Shown: positions 8,730 to 17,714, counted from the stretch's first letter. The stretch: DNA of 64,000 nt from Nocardiopsis quinghaiensis (GCF_008638365.1 NZ_VWVU01000017.1:1-64000), one strand, 5' to 3'. Program-made: numbers and translations. Notes: generated by a model from the sequence alone, not told the origin.

Positions 8730-8949
8730 CGTGCCCCGTGCATCTGGAACAGGTGTCGCCGACGTTGTCCCCCGAGTCGGCCTGAGTACCCCAGCGATCC
8801 AGTGGAGTCCCCATGTTGTCCGAAACGCGTCGTCCGCTGCGTGCCCCGTGCATCTGGAACAGGTGTCGCCGACGTTGTCCCCCGAGTCGGCCTGAGTACC
8901 CCAGCGATCCAGTGGAGTCCCCATGTTGTCCGAAACGCGTCGTCCGCTG
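8730..8949. repeat. 110-bp perfect tandem duplication spanning promoter and start codon
   Basis: Positions 8730-8839 and 8840-8949 are identical. Each copy holds the leader, the start ATG (8813 and 8923) and the first nine codons of the downstream lipoprotein gene. The period, 110, is not a multiple of three, so translation from the first start shifts frame in the second copy and ends at a TGA at 8948-8950. The 341 bp between the two lipoprotein genes hold nothing else clear. Confidence 0.95.
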
Positions 8950-8950
8950 A
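8813..8950 (+). CDS. 45-codon upstream ORF created by the tandem duplication
   Basis: The duplicated start begins a reading frame with the same first nine residues as the lipoprotein (MLSETRRPL), then diverges and stops at 8948-8950. The stop lies 28 bases past the true start at 8923, so ribosomes finishing here could affect initiation on the lipoprotein gene. A by-product rather than a selected protein is most likely; whether it is translated is unknown. Confidence 0.3.
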   Translation: MLSETRRPLRAPCIWNRCRRRCPPSRPEYPSDPVESPCCPKRVVR

Positions 8951-9525
8951 TCGGCCGTGTCGCCCCCGGAGCCCTGGCCGTCGGCGCTGCCCTGGCACTC
9001 ACGGCGTGTGGTCCCCTGCCCCTGCTGCCCCCCGCCTTCACCGACGCCGGGGAGACGGTCTCGCCGGAGCCCGTGGACACCGGGACGCCGACCGAGCCCG
9101 TGGAGACCGAGCCCGTCGAGCCCGTGGAGACCGAGCCCGCCGAGCCCGTCGGCCCCGAGGACACCGACGTCTTCTCGTTCTTCGTCGGCGACTGCGTCAA
9201 CGAGATCACCGCCGAGGGCGAGTTCTCGGAGGCGCCCAAGATCGACTGCTCCGAGCCGCACGACCAGGAGGTCTACCACTCGGAGGACCTCCGGGAGAGC
9301 GGTGCCTACCCGGGCCTCGACCAGGTCTCCGCGATGGCCGATGACGTGTGCCACGCCGCGTTCGAGGGCTTCGTCGGTACCGCCCCTGAGGGCTCCGGCC
9401 TCGGTTTCACCCCCTGGTTCCCCACCGAGGAGGGCTGGACCGGCTACGACGACCGAGAGGTCCTCTGCCTGGTCTTCGACCCGGCCGGCCAGACCACCGG
9501 CACGCTGGCCGGTTCCGCGCTCTAG
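8923..9525 (+). CDS. Lipoprotein with Pro/Glu-rich linker, paralogue of the 8078 gene
   Basis: The 200-residue protein has a lipoprotein signal (VAPGALAVGAALALTAC, lipobox LTAC), an acidic Pro-Thr-Glu-rich linker of about 45 residues made of repeated EPVET-like units, and a globular domain with the same cysteine pattern as the 8078 product (VGDCVNE, DCSEPHDQE, DREVLCLVFD). It should be anchored to the outer face of the membrane with the domain held off by the linker. The ATG at 8923 is in the second copy of the 110-bp duplication; a weak GGAG lies upstream in both copies. The pair likely arose by gene duplication. Confidence 0.68.
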   Translation: MLSETRRPLIGRVAPGALAVGAALALTACGPLPLLPPAFTDAGETVSPEPVDTGTPTEPVETEPVEPVETEPAEPVGPEDTDVFSFFVGDCVNEITAEGEFSEAPKIDCSEPHDQEVYHSEDLRESGAYPGLDQVSAMADDVCHAAFEGFVGTAPEGSGLGFTPWFPTEEGWTGYDDREVLCLVFDPAGQTTGTLAGSAL

Positions 9526-9540
9526 ACTCCCTCCCACGGG

Positions 9541-9582
9541 CGGCGGCCCGCACCACCGGAAGCCGGTCGGTGCGGGCCGCCG
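9541..9582. terminator. Bidirectional terminator between convergent genes
   Basis: A 14-bp perfect stem (9541-9554 with 9569-9582) lies between the lipoprotein stop and the convergent hydrolase stop. Confidence 0.8.
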
Positions 9583-9595
9583 TTGTCCGCGGGGC

Positions 9596-11233
9596 TCAGA
9601 TCCCCAGACCGCTCGGACCGGTCGTGTTCCTCAGGCGCACGAGCTCCTCGGCGTCCAACTCCGGTTCGGTCTCCGTCAGGACCTCCGGAGTCACCTCCGC
9701 CGGGGGGCGCCCCTGGCAGGTGAGGTCCTCGGGACCCTTCCCGTCCACCAGGTAGGCGTCCACCGCTTCGGTCACGCAGTCCAGGCCCTCGGGGACGTAG
9801 AAGCCGTGGCCACCGGAACCGGCGACGGTGAGCAGGGCACTGTCCAACCGCTCGGCCATGGCCACACCGCCCTCGTAGTAGGTGTTGGCGTCGAACTCAC
9901 CGGCGATGACCAGGGCCTCGGAGTAGCCGTCGCGCTCCAGCTCGACCGGGGGCTCGGGCCGGTCGAGGGTGCTGAAGGTGCACGGCTGGGGAACGGCCCA
10001 GTAGGCGCCGCTGCCGTACGGGTGCTCCTCCCGGTACTCCCGCGCGTCCGCGTGGTACTGGCTGACGCGGGTGGGCCACTCCGCCTCGCACAGCACCGCC
10101 GTCTGGAGGCCGACGGTGGAGATTTCGCGCTCGACGGGAGCGAAGAGGCTGATGGACGCGAACCCCTCGGGTACGGGCTGGTCGTTGACGAAGAAACCCA
10201 GGTAGGTGGCGAGGAAGTTCCAGGAGGCCTGGAAGCGGGAGTGGTAGCCCACCTCCATGTCGAACATGTGGTTGTCGTAGAGCTCCACTGCGGGATGACT
10301 CCGACTCGGCTCCTCACGCAGCCGCTCGGAGGTCGCGTCGATGGTCGCGTACACCTCCTCCTGGGTCGCCCCGAAGCCGAAGGTGTCGTCGTGCTCCGCG
10401 AGCCACGCGGTGTACCGGTCCATGTTGGCGCTGTAGGCGGGCGCCTGTTCCAGGAAGGCGTCGCGCCAGATGCCGTCGGGGGACACCGCCGAGTCCAGGA
10501 CGCTGCGGTCCAGCCGCTCGGGGAACAGGCTGCCGTAGACCGCGCCCAGGTAGGTGCCGTAGGAGTAGCCCAGGTAGTTGGTCTGCTCCTCGCCCAGCGC
10601 GGCCCGGATGACGTCCATGTCCCGGGCGGTGTCGGCGGTGGTCATGTGCGTGAGCAGGTCACCGTACTCCTGCTCGCAGGAGCGCTGGTAGTTGATCGCG
10701 GCCCGGGTGGCCCCGGAGATCTCCTCGTCGTTCGGGCGCGGGTACAGGGGCGGGGGCAGGGTGTCGCAGACGATCCGGGGTGAGGAGCCGCCGGTGCCGC
10801 GCGGGTCCATGCCGATGACGTCGTACACCTCGGAGGCCCGCGAACCGCCGAGGAACCCGGTGCCCGTCTGCGGGTCCAGCGGGAGGGGCATGTAGCGCCC
10901 GTGCCCGCCCGGTCCCCCGGGGTTGGTGAGCAGGATGCCGCGCCGCCGGTCGGGGTCGCTCGCCCTCGCACGGCTGATGGCCACGGTGACGCGCTCACCG
11001 CCGGGGTCGGAGTAGTCGAGCGGGACCTCGACGCCGGCGCACTCCAGGCCCTGGAGCGCCTCCTCCGTACAGGGCGCCCACGCGAGTTCCTGTTCGTGGA
11101 ACCCGGCGAGGGCGGATTCGTCGGCGGGGGAGTCCGGGGGGTCGGCGGCGGCCGGGGAGGCCGCCGCGAGGGATACGGCCAGGGCTGTCACGAGGACACC
11201 CGAAGCCATGGGGATCACGCGTGCTGTGCGCAC
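9596..11233 (-). CDS. Secreted TAP-type alpha/beta hydrolase (tripeptidyl aminopeptidase family)
   Basis: The protein of about 545 residues has a Sec-type signal (VLVTALAVSLAAASPAAA) and the TAP fold: oxyanion segment LLTNPGGPGGHG, GMDPRGTGGSS, nucleophile elbow LGYSYGTYLG, and the C-terminal TAP-like domain with GEFDANTYYEGG and the histidine in GSGGHGFY. Family members in Streptomyces are secreted proteases (SlpD/SlpE, tripeptidyl aminopeptidase). The GTG at 11233 is preferred because CCTCC at 11242-11246 (GGAGG on the coding strand) lies eight bases upstream and it gives a compact signal peptide. Longer starts at 11284 or 11368 lack an SD sequence. The specific substrate is unknown. Confidence 0.85.
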   Translation of the reverse strand: MRTARVIPMASGVLVTALAVSLAAASPAAADPPDSPADESALAGFHEQELAWAPCTEEALQGLECAGVEVPLDYSDPGGERVTVAISRARASDPDRRRGILLTNPGGPGGHGRYMPLPLDPQTGTGFLGGSRASEVYDVIGMDPRGTGGSSPRIVCDTLPPPLYPRPNDEEISGATRAAINYQRSCEQEYGDLLTHMTTADTARDMDVIRAALGEEQTNYLGYSYGTYLGAVYGSLFPERLDRSVLDSAVSPDGIWRDAFLEQAPAYSANMDRYTAWLAEHDDTFGFGATQEEVYATIDATSERLREEPSRSHPAVELYDNHMFDMEVGYHSRFQASWNFLATYLGFFVNDQPVPEGFASISLFAPVEREISTVGLQTAVLCEAEWPTRVSQYHADAREYREEHPYGSGAYWAVPQPCTFSTLDRPEPPVELERDGYSEALVIAGEFDANTYYEGGVAMAERLDSALLTVAGSGGHGFYVPEGLDCVTEAVDAYLVDGKGPEDLTCQGRPPAEVTPEVLTETEPELDAEELVRLRNTTGPSGLGI

Positions 11234-11495
11234 GTGGGTCGCCTCCGCGATCTCGGCCCGTTCGGGGAACGGGGACGTGTGCATCGGAGCAGCAAACGTA
11301 CGAATCACCCGTGCGAGCACAACACCAACAAAAGTCATGTATGTGCGGAGGTGGCCGGATGCGGCCAAGCACTGGCAGCTTTATGTGATGGTTTATCGAT
11401 TTTTGTTCTTTTTGTGATGCCGATCCTGTCGCGCGCAGGATGCCGTTTGGTCACGGGGGTGGCGTGGGCCACAGAAGGCGGGCTACCGTGCTCTT

Positions 11496-11518
11496 CTATT
11501 AGGAAACTTTACTAATAG
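11496..11518. promoter_or_regulatory. Palindromic operator upstream of the opp operon
   Basis: CTATTAG and CTAATAG form perfect inverted arms around GAAACTTTA; the inner TTAGGAAA/TTTACTAA halves are near-symmetric as well. It lies 40 bp upstream of the first permease start, in an AT-richer patch of the 324-bp intergenic region. The form resembles ROK-family (NagC/XylR-like) operators, an assignment made from memory only. No other feature was seen in this gap. Confidence 0.55.
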
Positions 11519-11557
11519 AAACGTGGTTCCCCCAGCCGTACCTCCCGAAGGAGCCCC

Positions 11558-12649
11558 GTGGCCACCGAAATCGCGGCCTCCCCGCCACCGCCGGAAGCCG
11601 GGAACGCCCCGTCGGCCCGCGCCGACGCCCGCGAGCCCCTACCGCTGCGGATCTGGCGACACCACGCGCTCGTCAAGGTCCGCAAGGCCGTCGTCGTGGT
11701 GTTCGTCGTCGCCAACGTGACCTTCTTCCTCGGCCGCGCCATGCCGGGCGACCCGATCGACGTGATGGCCGGGCGCCTCACCCAGGGCGGCATGACGATC
11801 GAGGAGGCCCGCGCCATCGCGGCGAGCTCGTTGGCCTACGATCCCGACGCCCCCCTGTACCAGCAGTGGTGGGACTTCCTCGTCGGCCTGGCCACCCTCG
11901 ACATGGGCATGACCATCAACCGGCCGGGCCAGAGCGTCATGGAGGCCATCGGCGCCTACCTGCCCTGGACGCTGTTCAGCATCGGCGTCGGCACCGTCAT
12001 CGCCATCTCCCTCGGGCTGGCCCTGGGCATGGTGATGGCCTACCGGCGCAACCGCTTCCTGGACCACGTGTTCAGCGTCCTCGCCTCGGTCCTGGGGGCC
12101 GTCCCCAACTACCTCATCGCGATGGTCCTGGTCGTGGGCGGCGGCATGTACCTGGAGTGGTTCAACCCCATCGACCTGCGCGGCACGATCAGTCCGGGTG
12201 TCGCCCCCGGCCCCACGGCGGAGTTCGTCGGCGACGCCCTCTACCACGCGGCCCTGCCGATCCTCACCTACGTGCTCGCCATCATCGGCACGTGGATGCT
12301 CATCATGAAGGCCTCCACCACCGAGGTGCTCAGCGAGGACTACGTCACCGTCGCGTACGCCCGGGGCCTGCACGACCGCCGCATCGCCCTCTCCTACGTC
12401 GGACGCAACGCGGTCCTGCCCCTGGTCGCCCAGATCGCGATCTCCTTCGGCACCCTCGTCGGCGGCGCGATCTTCGTCGAGCAGGTCCTGGTCTACAAGG
12501 GCGTCGGCGGCCTGCTCCTGGACGCGGTCAACTACCGCGACTACCCGCTCCTGCAGGGACTGCTCGTCATCATCACCTCGTGCGTGGTGATCGCCAACCT
12601 CGCCGCCGACCTGCTCTACAGCCGCCTCGACCCGCGCATCCGGAACTAG
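11558..12649 (+). CDS. ABC transporter permease, OppB/DppB type
   Basis: The 363-residue protein has six predicted membrane segments and the family-5 permease pattern: an N-terminal helix before a large external loop (AMPGDPIDVM onward), then the EAA-type cytoplasmic loop around SEDYVTVAYARGLHDRRI. It forms the channel with the next permease. The GTG start at 11558 has AGGAG at 11549-11553. It is the first gene of a permease-permease-ATPase-ATPase-small protein-binding protein operon for peptide or oligosaccharide uptake. Confidence 0.88.
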   Translation: MATEIAASPPPPEAGNAPSARADAREPLPLRIWRHHALVKVRKAVVVVFVVANVTFFLGRAMPGDPIDVMAGRLTQGGMTIEEARAIAASSLAYDPDAPLYQQWWDFLVGLATLDMGMTINRPGQSVMEAIGAYLPWTLFSIGVGTVIAISLGLALGMVMAYRRNRFLDHVFSVLASVLGAVPNYLIAMVLVVGGGMYLEWFNPIDLRGTISPGVAPGPTAEFVGDALYHAALPILTYVLAIIGTWMLIMKASTTEVLSEDYVTVAYARGLHDRRIALSYVGRNAVLPLVAQIAISFGTLVGGAIFVEQVLVYKGVGGLLLDAVNYRDYPLLQGLLVIITSCVVIANLAADLLYSRLDPRIRN

Positions 12650-12670
12650 GGCGTGTCCGGCGGACACGCC
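12650..12670 (+). terminator. Intercistronic hairpin after the first opp gene
   Basis: GGCGTGTCC-GGC-GGACACGCC is a perfect 9-bp stem beginning directly after the stop codon. With no U-tract and genes continuing, it more likely stabilises or attenuates the mRNA than ends it. Confidence 0.5.
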
Positions 12671-12741
12671 CCGGGGCCCACTCCGCGGACACCGGACCCG
12701 CCGGGTGACGCTCGCGGAACAGACCCCGAGGAGCCCCTCAC

Positions 12742-13620
12742 ATGACAGCCACCACCACCGCCCCCGCAGCCGGGGTCTGGGGAGCCATCTGGCAGGGCGT
12801 CACCCGCAGCACGAGCGGGTTCGTCGGCCTGTGCCTCGTCCTCAGCGTCCTGGCCTTCTCCTTCGTCGGACCGTTCCTCGTCGATTCCCACAACCCCACG
12901 GACGTCACCAGCATCTGGGGTCCGATCAGCGCCGAGCACTGGCTCGGGACCAACCACGAGGGCAAGGACACCTTCGTCCAGCTCGTGCTGGGCGGACGCG
13001 AGCCCATCTGGGTCGGCTTCGTCGCCGCCCTGATCACCGTGGCCATCGCCGTCGTCCTCGGCGGCGTCGCCGGGTACGTCCGCGGGCGCGTCGACCACTT
13101 CCTGCTCCAGGTCACCGACATCACGATGACCATCCCCTTCATCGTGCTGATGCTGGTCATCGCGTCGTTCTACCGCACCGCCTCACCGCTGACGGTCTCG
13201 CTCATCATCGGCCTGGTCACCTGGCCCTACCTCATGCGCTCCATCCGCGCCCAGGTGCTCACCCTCAAGGAACGCGAGTTCGTCGAGGCCGCCCGCATCC
13301 AGGACCTGGGCACCGCGCGCATCCTCTTCGTCGAGGTGCTGCCCAACATGGCGGGCTACGTCTTCATCAACTTCATCATCGCCGTCACCAACGCGATCTA
13401 CGCGGTGGTCGGCATGTACCTGCTCGGACTGCTGCCCAGCACCGCCGACAACTGGGGCCTGATGATCCAGCAGGCCTGGGACAACAACGCCTTCCTGCTG
13501 CCCCGGGCCGCGCCCTTCCTCATCGCCCCGATGGTGATGATCATGCTCTTCCAGATCGGCCTGGTCACCATGACCCGGTCCCTGGAGCAGGCCCTCAACC
13601 CACGACTCCGGGACAGGTGA
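12742..13620 (+). CDS. ABC transporter permease, OppC/DppC type
   Basis: The 292-residue protein has the N-terminal helix, periplasmic-style segment HWLGTNHEGKDTFVQLVLGGRE typical of OppC, five further membrane helices and the EAA loop (LKEREFVEAARIQDLGTARI). It pairs with the preceding permease. The ATG at 12742 follows GAGGAG by eight bases. The gap to the upstream gene is 92 bp and contains the hairpin at 12650. Confidence 0.88.
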   Translation: MTATTTAPAAGVWGAIWQGVTRSTSGFVGLCLVLSVLAFSFVGPFLVDSHNPTDVTSIWGPISAEHWLGTNHEGKDTFVQLVLGGREPIWVGFVAALITVAIAVVLGGVAGYVRGRVDHFLLQVTDITMTIPFIVLMLVIASFYRTASPLTVSLIIGLVTWPYLMRSIRAQVLTLKEREFVEAARIQDLGTARILFVEVLPNMAGYVFINFIIAVTNAIYAVVGMYLLGLLPSTADNWGLMIQQAWDNNAFLLPRAAPFLIAPMVMIMLFQIGLVTMTRSLEQALNPRLRDR

Positions 13621-13625
13621 GCCAC

Positions 13626-14684
13626 GTGACCGACCATCCCGCCGCCCCACCCGCCGAGAGGGCGCTGCTCTCCGTACGCGGTGTCGACGTCGGCTACCGC
13701 ACCGGCCGCAGGAGCCGGGTCACCGCGGTCCGCGACGTCTCCTTCGACCTCTACCCCGGCCAGTCCATGGCCCTGGTGGGGGAGTCCGGCTGCGGCAAGA
13801 CCACCCTGGGCCTGGGCCTTCTCCGGCTGCTGCCGCGCAACGGTGTCGTCTCCGCCGGGGAGATCCTCTTCCGCCGCAAGGACGGCCGCCTCGTCGACGT
13901 GCGCTCCCTGGCCCGCGAGGAGCTGCGCCGCTTCCGCTGGAGCGAGGCCGCCATGGTCTTCCAGGGCGCCATGAACGCCTTCAACCCCGTGCTCAGGGTG
14001 CGCGACCACTTCCTGGACACCTTCCGAGCCCACGCCGGCGGCCGCCGCCCCCGTGCGCAGCTCCTCGAACACTCCGCCGAGCTGCTCCGGATGGTCCGGC
14101 TCGACCCCGTCCGGGTACTGGACAGCTTCCCGCACGAGCTCTCCGGCGGCATGCGCCAGCGCACCCTCATCGCGCTCGCCCTGGCCCTGGAACCGCAACT
14201 GCTCATCCTGGACGAGCCCACCACGGCGCTGGACATCCTCACCCAGCGCTCCATCGTCGAGCGCCTGGCCGAACTGCGCGAGGAACTGCGCTTCGCGATG
14301 GTCTTCATCACCCACGACCTGGGGCTGGCCGCCGAACTCGCCGACCGGGTCGGCACCATGTACGCGGGCCGGATGGTCGAGACCGGCACCACCCGCGACA
14401 TCTTCCACCGCGCCCGGCACCCCTACACCTCGGCGCTGATCAACTCGGTGCCCCCGGTCACGGGCGACCTGAGGATCCCCGAGTCCCTGCCCGGCGGTCC
14501 CCCCGGCATCGGAGCCCTGCCTCCCGGATGCTCCTTCGCGCCGCGCTGCGCGCACGCCGTCGATCGGTGCGCCTCCACCCGGCCCGCACTCGACGTGCTC
14601 AGGACCCGCCCCGAGGGCATGAGCCACGCCGCCGCCTGCCTGCGTTCCCACGAACTCTTCGCCGAGGGGGTCACCCGTGATTGA
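13626..14684 (+). CDS. ABC transporter ATPase, OppD/DppD type
   Basis: The protein of about 352 residues has Walker A GESGCGKTT, signature LSGGMRQR, Walker B LLILDEPTTALD and switch histidine FITHD, followed by the oligopeptide-transporter C-terminal region with its Cys cluster (PPGCSFAPRCAHAVDRC), which in relatives holds an iron-sulfur cluster. The GTG at 13626 is five bases after the previous stop. The 3' end overlaps the next ATPase start by eight bases. Confidence 0.9.
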   Translation: MTDHPAAPPAERALLSVRGVDVGYRTGRRSRVTAVRDVSFDLYPGQSMALVGESGCGKTTLGLGLLRLLPRNGVVSAGEILFRRKDGRLVDVRSLAREELRRFRWSEAAMVFQGAMNAFNPVLRVRDHFLDTFRAHAGGRRPRAQLLEHSAELLRMVRLDPVRVLDSFPHELSGGMRQRTLIALALALEPQLLILDEPTTALDILTQRSIVERLAELREELRFAMVFITHDLGLAAELADRVGTMYAGRMVETGTTRDIFHRARHPYTSALINSVPPVTGDLRIPESLPGGPPGIGALPPGCSFAPRCAHAVDRCASTRPALDVLRTRPEGMSHAAACLRSHELFAEGVTRD

Positions 14685-15723
14685 CCGGACCGTCCCAGCC
14701 GACCAGCAGCCCGCCCCCGGACCCCCCTCCGCTCCCGACCCGGGCACCGGGGACGCCGTGCTCAGCCTCCGGGGCGTGCACCAGGTGTTCCCCACCCCGC
14801 GCGGTGACGTGTCCGCCGTCTCCGGGATCGACCTGGACGTGCGCCCCGGACGGGTGCTTTGCCTGGTGGGGGAGTCCGGCTGCGGCAAGACCACCAGCGC
14901 CCGCGTGGCCGCGGGGCTGGCCGCCCCCACCCGCGGCTCGGTGTCCTTCCGGAGCGGGGACGTCGCCGCGATGGACGGGAAGGAGCGCGCCCGCTTCCGC
15001 CGCTCGGTCCAGTACATCCACCAGGACCCCTACGCCTCCCTCAACCCCGTGCGCACCGTCTACTCGACCGTCTCGGCCGGGCTGCGCCGCCACAAGCTGG
15101 TCCGGGACCGCCGCGAGGCCCGGCGCGCCACCGCCGAACTGCTGGAGAGGGTCGACCTCACCCCCGCCGGGGACTACCTCGACAAGTACCCCCACCAGAT
15201 GTCCGGCGGCCAGCGCCAGCGCGTCGCCATCGCCCGGGCCCTGGCGATGGAACCCGAGGTGATCATCGCCGACGAGTCCACCTCGATGCTGGACGTGTCC
15301 ATCCGGGTCAGCCTGCTCAACACCCTCGGCGGGCTGCGCGACGAGCTCGGCGTCGGCTTCCTGTTCATCACCCACGACCTGGCCGTGGCCAAGTACTTCG
15401 CCTGGGACGGCGAGATCGCCGTCATGTACCTGGGCAGGATCGTCGAGCACGGATCCACTCCGCGCGTGGTCAACGATCCCCGGCACCCCTACACCCGCGC
15501 GCTCGTCTCCGCGGTGTGCGAACCCGACCCCGACCTCGCCCGGACCCGCGACCGCGTCAGGCTGCGCGGCGCCGACATCCCCGATCTGACCGACCTGCCG
15601 CCCGGGTGCGACTTCCACCCGCGCTGCCCGCTCTACGAACAGGGTGACTGCGACACCGTCCGGCCCCCGCTGGTACCCGGTCACGACCGGCTGCTCGCCT
15701 GCCACGTCGTCGGCGGGGGGTGA
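14677..15723 (+). CDS. ABC transporter ATPase, OppF/DppF type
   Basis: The 348-residue protein has Walker A GESGCGKTT, signature MSGGQRQRVAIARAL, Walker B IIADESTSMLDVS and the Cys-rich C-terminal motif PPGCDFHPRCPLYEQGDC. Walker B has ADEST where most relatives have CDEPV, a tolerable variation. The GTG start overlaps the preceding gene, so the two ATPases are translationally coupled. With OppD it forms the asymmetric nucleotide-binding pair. Confidence 0.9.
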   Translation: MIDRTVPADQQPAPGPPSAPDPGTGDAVLSLRGVHQVFPTPRGDVSAVSGIDLDVRPGRVLCLVGESGCGKTTSARVAAGLAAPTRGSVSFRSGDVAAMDGKERARFRRSVQYIHQDPYASLNPVRTVYSTVSAGLRRHKLVRDRREARRATAELLERVDLTPAGDYLDKYPHQMSGGQRQRVAIARALAMEPEVIIADESTSMLDVSIRVSLLNTLGGLRDELGVGFLFITHDLAVAKYFAWDGEIAVMYLGRIVEHGSTPRVVNDPRHPYTRALVSAVCEPDPDLARTRDRVRLRGADIPDLTDLPPGCDFHPRCPLYEQGDCDTVRPPLVPGHDRLLACHVVGGG

Positions 15724-15726
15724 GGG

Positions 15727-15915
15727 GTGCTCCTCGTCGTCGGCCGCTTCGGGCTCCTCGCCGGAGCCTTCCTCACCCTGGCCAGCGCCCTCACGACAGT
15801 TCTCACTCCCCCCGGCACAGCCGAGTCCGTCATCAGCGCCCTCACCGTCGTGATCGGCCTGGTGGTGTTCTCCCTCGGTCTGCTCGCCGTCCTACTGGAA
15901 AGGAAGCGTCAATGA
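15727..15915 (+). CDS. Small two-helix membrane protein inside the opp operon
   Basis: A 62-residue protein with two hydrophobic helices (LLVVGRFGLLAGAFLTLASAL and ISALTVVIGLVVFSLGLLAVLL) and a basic tail. The GTG start lies three bases after the OppF stop and its stop overlaps the binding-protein ATG by four bases, so coupled translation is very likely. The family is not recognised; a role as an accessory transporter subunit is inferred from position only. Confidence 0.65.
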   Translation: MLLVVGRFGLLAGAFLTLASALTTVLTPPGTAESVISALTVVIGLVVFSLGLLAVLLERKRQ

Positions 15916-17714
15916 CCTCCACCCCCCACCCCCTGATGCGCGGCCTGAGCCGCAGGCGCCTGCTCCGAGCGGTCGGCTTCGGCGCGGCGGGCGCGGCCGG
16001 AGCCGGTCTGCTGTCGTCCTGCGCGGGCGGCGACACGGGCTCCGGCGGGGCCCGCCAGTTCACCGGCGTCTTCGACTTCGACCTGGACGCCCAGACGCGC
16101 AACGTGGCCGTGGAGGACGGCGCGCTGCTGATGAACTCCGTCTACGCCGACCTCTTCCTGCCCGCCGGCGCGTTCTACAACTGGGAGACCCACGAGTGGG
16201 ACTACCTGCTCCTGGAGAGCAGCGTCTGGGAGGGCGACGACCTCATCGTGACCCTGCGCCCGGGCCTGAAGTGGAGCGACGGCACCGACCTGACGGCGGA
16301 GGACCTGCACCAGAACTACGCCATCCGGGTCCTGGAGGCACCCGCGTGGTCGGTGGGCTTCCCGCAGGTCACCGAGCTGGAGCAGCTGGACGGCCTCAGC
16401 GTCCGCGCACGCTTCGACAACCCGTTCCCCGGTATCGAGCTCCAGGTCGTCAAGCACCGCATCTTCTCCAAGTCCACCTACGGGGACTTCGGCGAGCGCG
16501 CGATCGCCATGGTGGCCGACGGGGTCCGCCAGGGCGACGACGAGCACACCGTGTTCAACGCCGAGTTCATCGAGTTCAACCCCGAGAACATCATCACCAG
16601 CGGCCCCTACAAGTTCGACCGGGCCCAGATGTCCGACGCCCGGATCACGCTGGTGCGTGACGAGACCGGCTACCAGGGCGCGCAGGTCGGCTTCGACGAG
16701 GTGGTCGTCCACAAGGGCGACAACCGCCAGGCCTCCCTGCTGGTGCAGCAGGGCGAGGTCGACTACTCGACCCTGGCCACCTCCGCGGCCGACCAGCAGG
16801 CCTTCCAGGGCGTGGAGGGGTTCCGCTGGATCGAGCACCCGGGCTACGACGGCTGCGGCCTGATGTTCAACTACGAGGCCAAGCCCGAACTGAGGGACGT
16901 GCGGGTGCGCAAGGCGCTCAAGCACATCCTCGACAGCGACCAGATCGGCCAGGTGGCGCGTGGTGAGGCCTACAGCCGGGTCGACTACTACGCCGGGCTG
17001 GTCGACCTCCAGGCCGAACAGATCTTCACCGCCGACGAGCTCGCGGAGTTCGAGACCTACGACCAGGACCTGGAACGGGCCGCCGAACTGCTGGAGGAGG
17101 CGGGCTGGACCAAGGAGGACGGGATCTGGCACACCTCGGATGGGGAGGAGGCCGGCTACGAGATCATCGGCGTCGCGGGCTGGGGCGACTTCGAGTTGAC
17201 CGCCACCCAGGTCGAGGAGGCCTGGAACGGCTTCGGCATCAGGACCACCGCCCGCAACGTGCCCGCGGACAACCCGTGGGGTATCTGGGCGGCCGGGGAC
17301 TTCGAGGTGGCCGTGCGCCACTGGGGCAACCCGGAGATCCCCAGCTACTGGGGCGCCTTCCAGATGAACTACCTCGTGGAGAACGCGGGCACCGACGACT
17401 CCCCGGGCCAGTCCTTCGACCTGCGGGTGGAGAGCCCCAGCCAGGGGGAGGTGGACCTGGCCGAGCTCGTCGAGACCGCCAAGACGGCGCGGAGCGAGGA
17501 GGAGCAGACCGAGGCCCTGAAGACGATGGCCATCGTCTTCAACGAACTGTTGCCGCGTATCCCGATCTGGACGTACAAGTACCTGGCACCGGCCCTGGAG
17601 GGGGCCCGGGTGGAGTCCTTTCCCGAGGAGCACCCCGCCGACCAGAACCAGATCTACATGGACAACCACATCATGCTGGCACTGATCCGGGGCGGCCTGA
17701 AGCCGGTCGAGTAG
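15912..17714 (+). CDS. Family 5 extracellular solute-binding lipoprotein
   Basis: The 600-residue protein has a twin-arginine lipoprotein signal (LSRRRLLRAVGFGAAGAAGAGLLSSC), so it is probably exported folded and anchored by lipidated cysteine. The mature part shows family-5 features: LRPGLKWSDGTDLTAEDLHQNY, ITSGPYKFD and VRKALKHILD. It is the ligand-binding component of this transporter. Family 5 proteins bind peptides, nickel or oligosaccharides; the sequence does not settle which. The operator at 11496, possibly of ROK type, would favour a sugar ligand, weakly. Confidence 0.88.
   Translation: MTSTPHPLMRGLSRRRLLRAVGFGAAGAAGAGLLSSCAGGDTGSGGARQFTGVFDFDLDAQTRNVAVEDGALLMNSVYADLFLPAGAFYNWETHEWDYLLLESSVWEGDDLIVTLRPGLKWSDGTDLTAEDLHQNYAIRVLEAPAWSVGFPQVTELEQLDGLSVRARFDNPFPGIELQVVKHRIFSKSTYGDFGERAIAMVADGVRQGDDEHTVFNAEFIEFNPENIITSGPYKFDRAQMSDARITLVRDETGYQGAQVGFDEVVVHKGDNRQASLLVQQGEVDYSTLATSAADQQAFQGVEGFRWIEHPGYDGCGLMFNYEAKPELRDVRVRKALKHILDSDQIGQVARGEAYSRVDYYAGLVDLQAEQIFTADELAEFETYDQDLERAAELLEEAGWTKEDGIWHTSDGEEAGYEIIGVAGWGDFELTATQVEEAWNGFGIRTTARNVPADNPWGIWAAGDFEVAVRHWGNPEIPSYWGAFQMNYLVENAGTDDSPGQSFDLRVESPSQGEVDLAELVETAKTARSEEEQTEALKTMAIVFNELLPRIPIWTYKYLAPALEGARVESFPEEHPADQNQIYMDNHIMLALIRGGLKPVE

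Noticed and set aside
8813..9525. A lipoprotein start at 8813 instead of 8923
   Set aside because: The 110-bp period shifts the frame, so the 8813 frame stops at 8948-8950 and cannot encode the lipoprotein.
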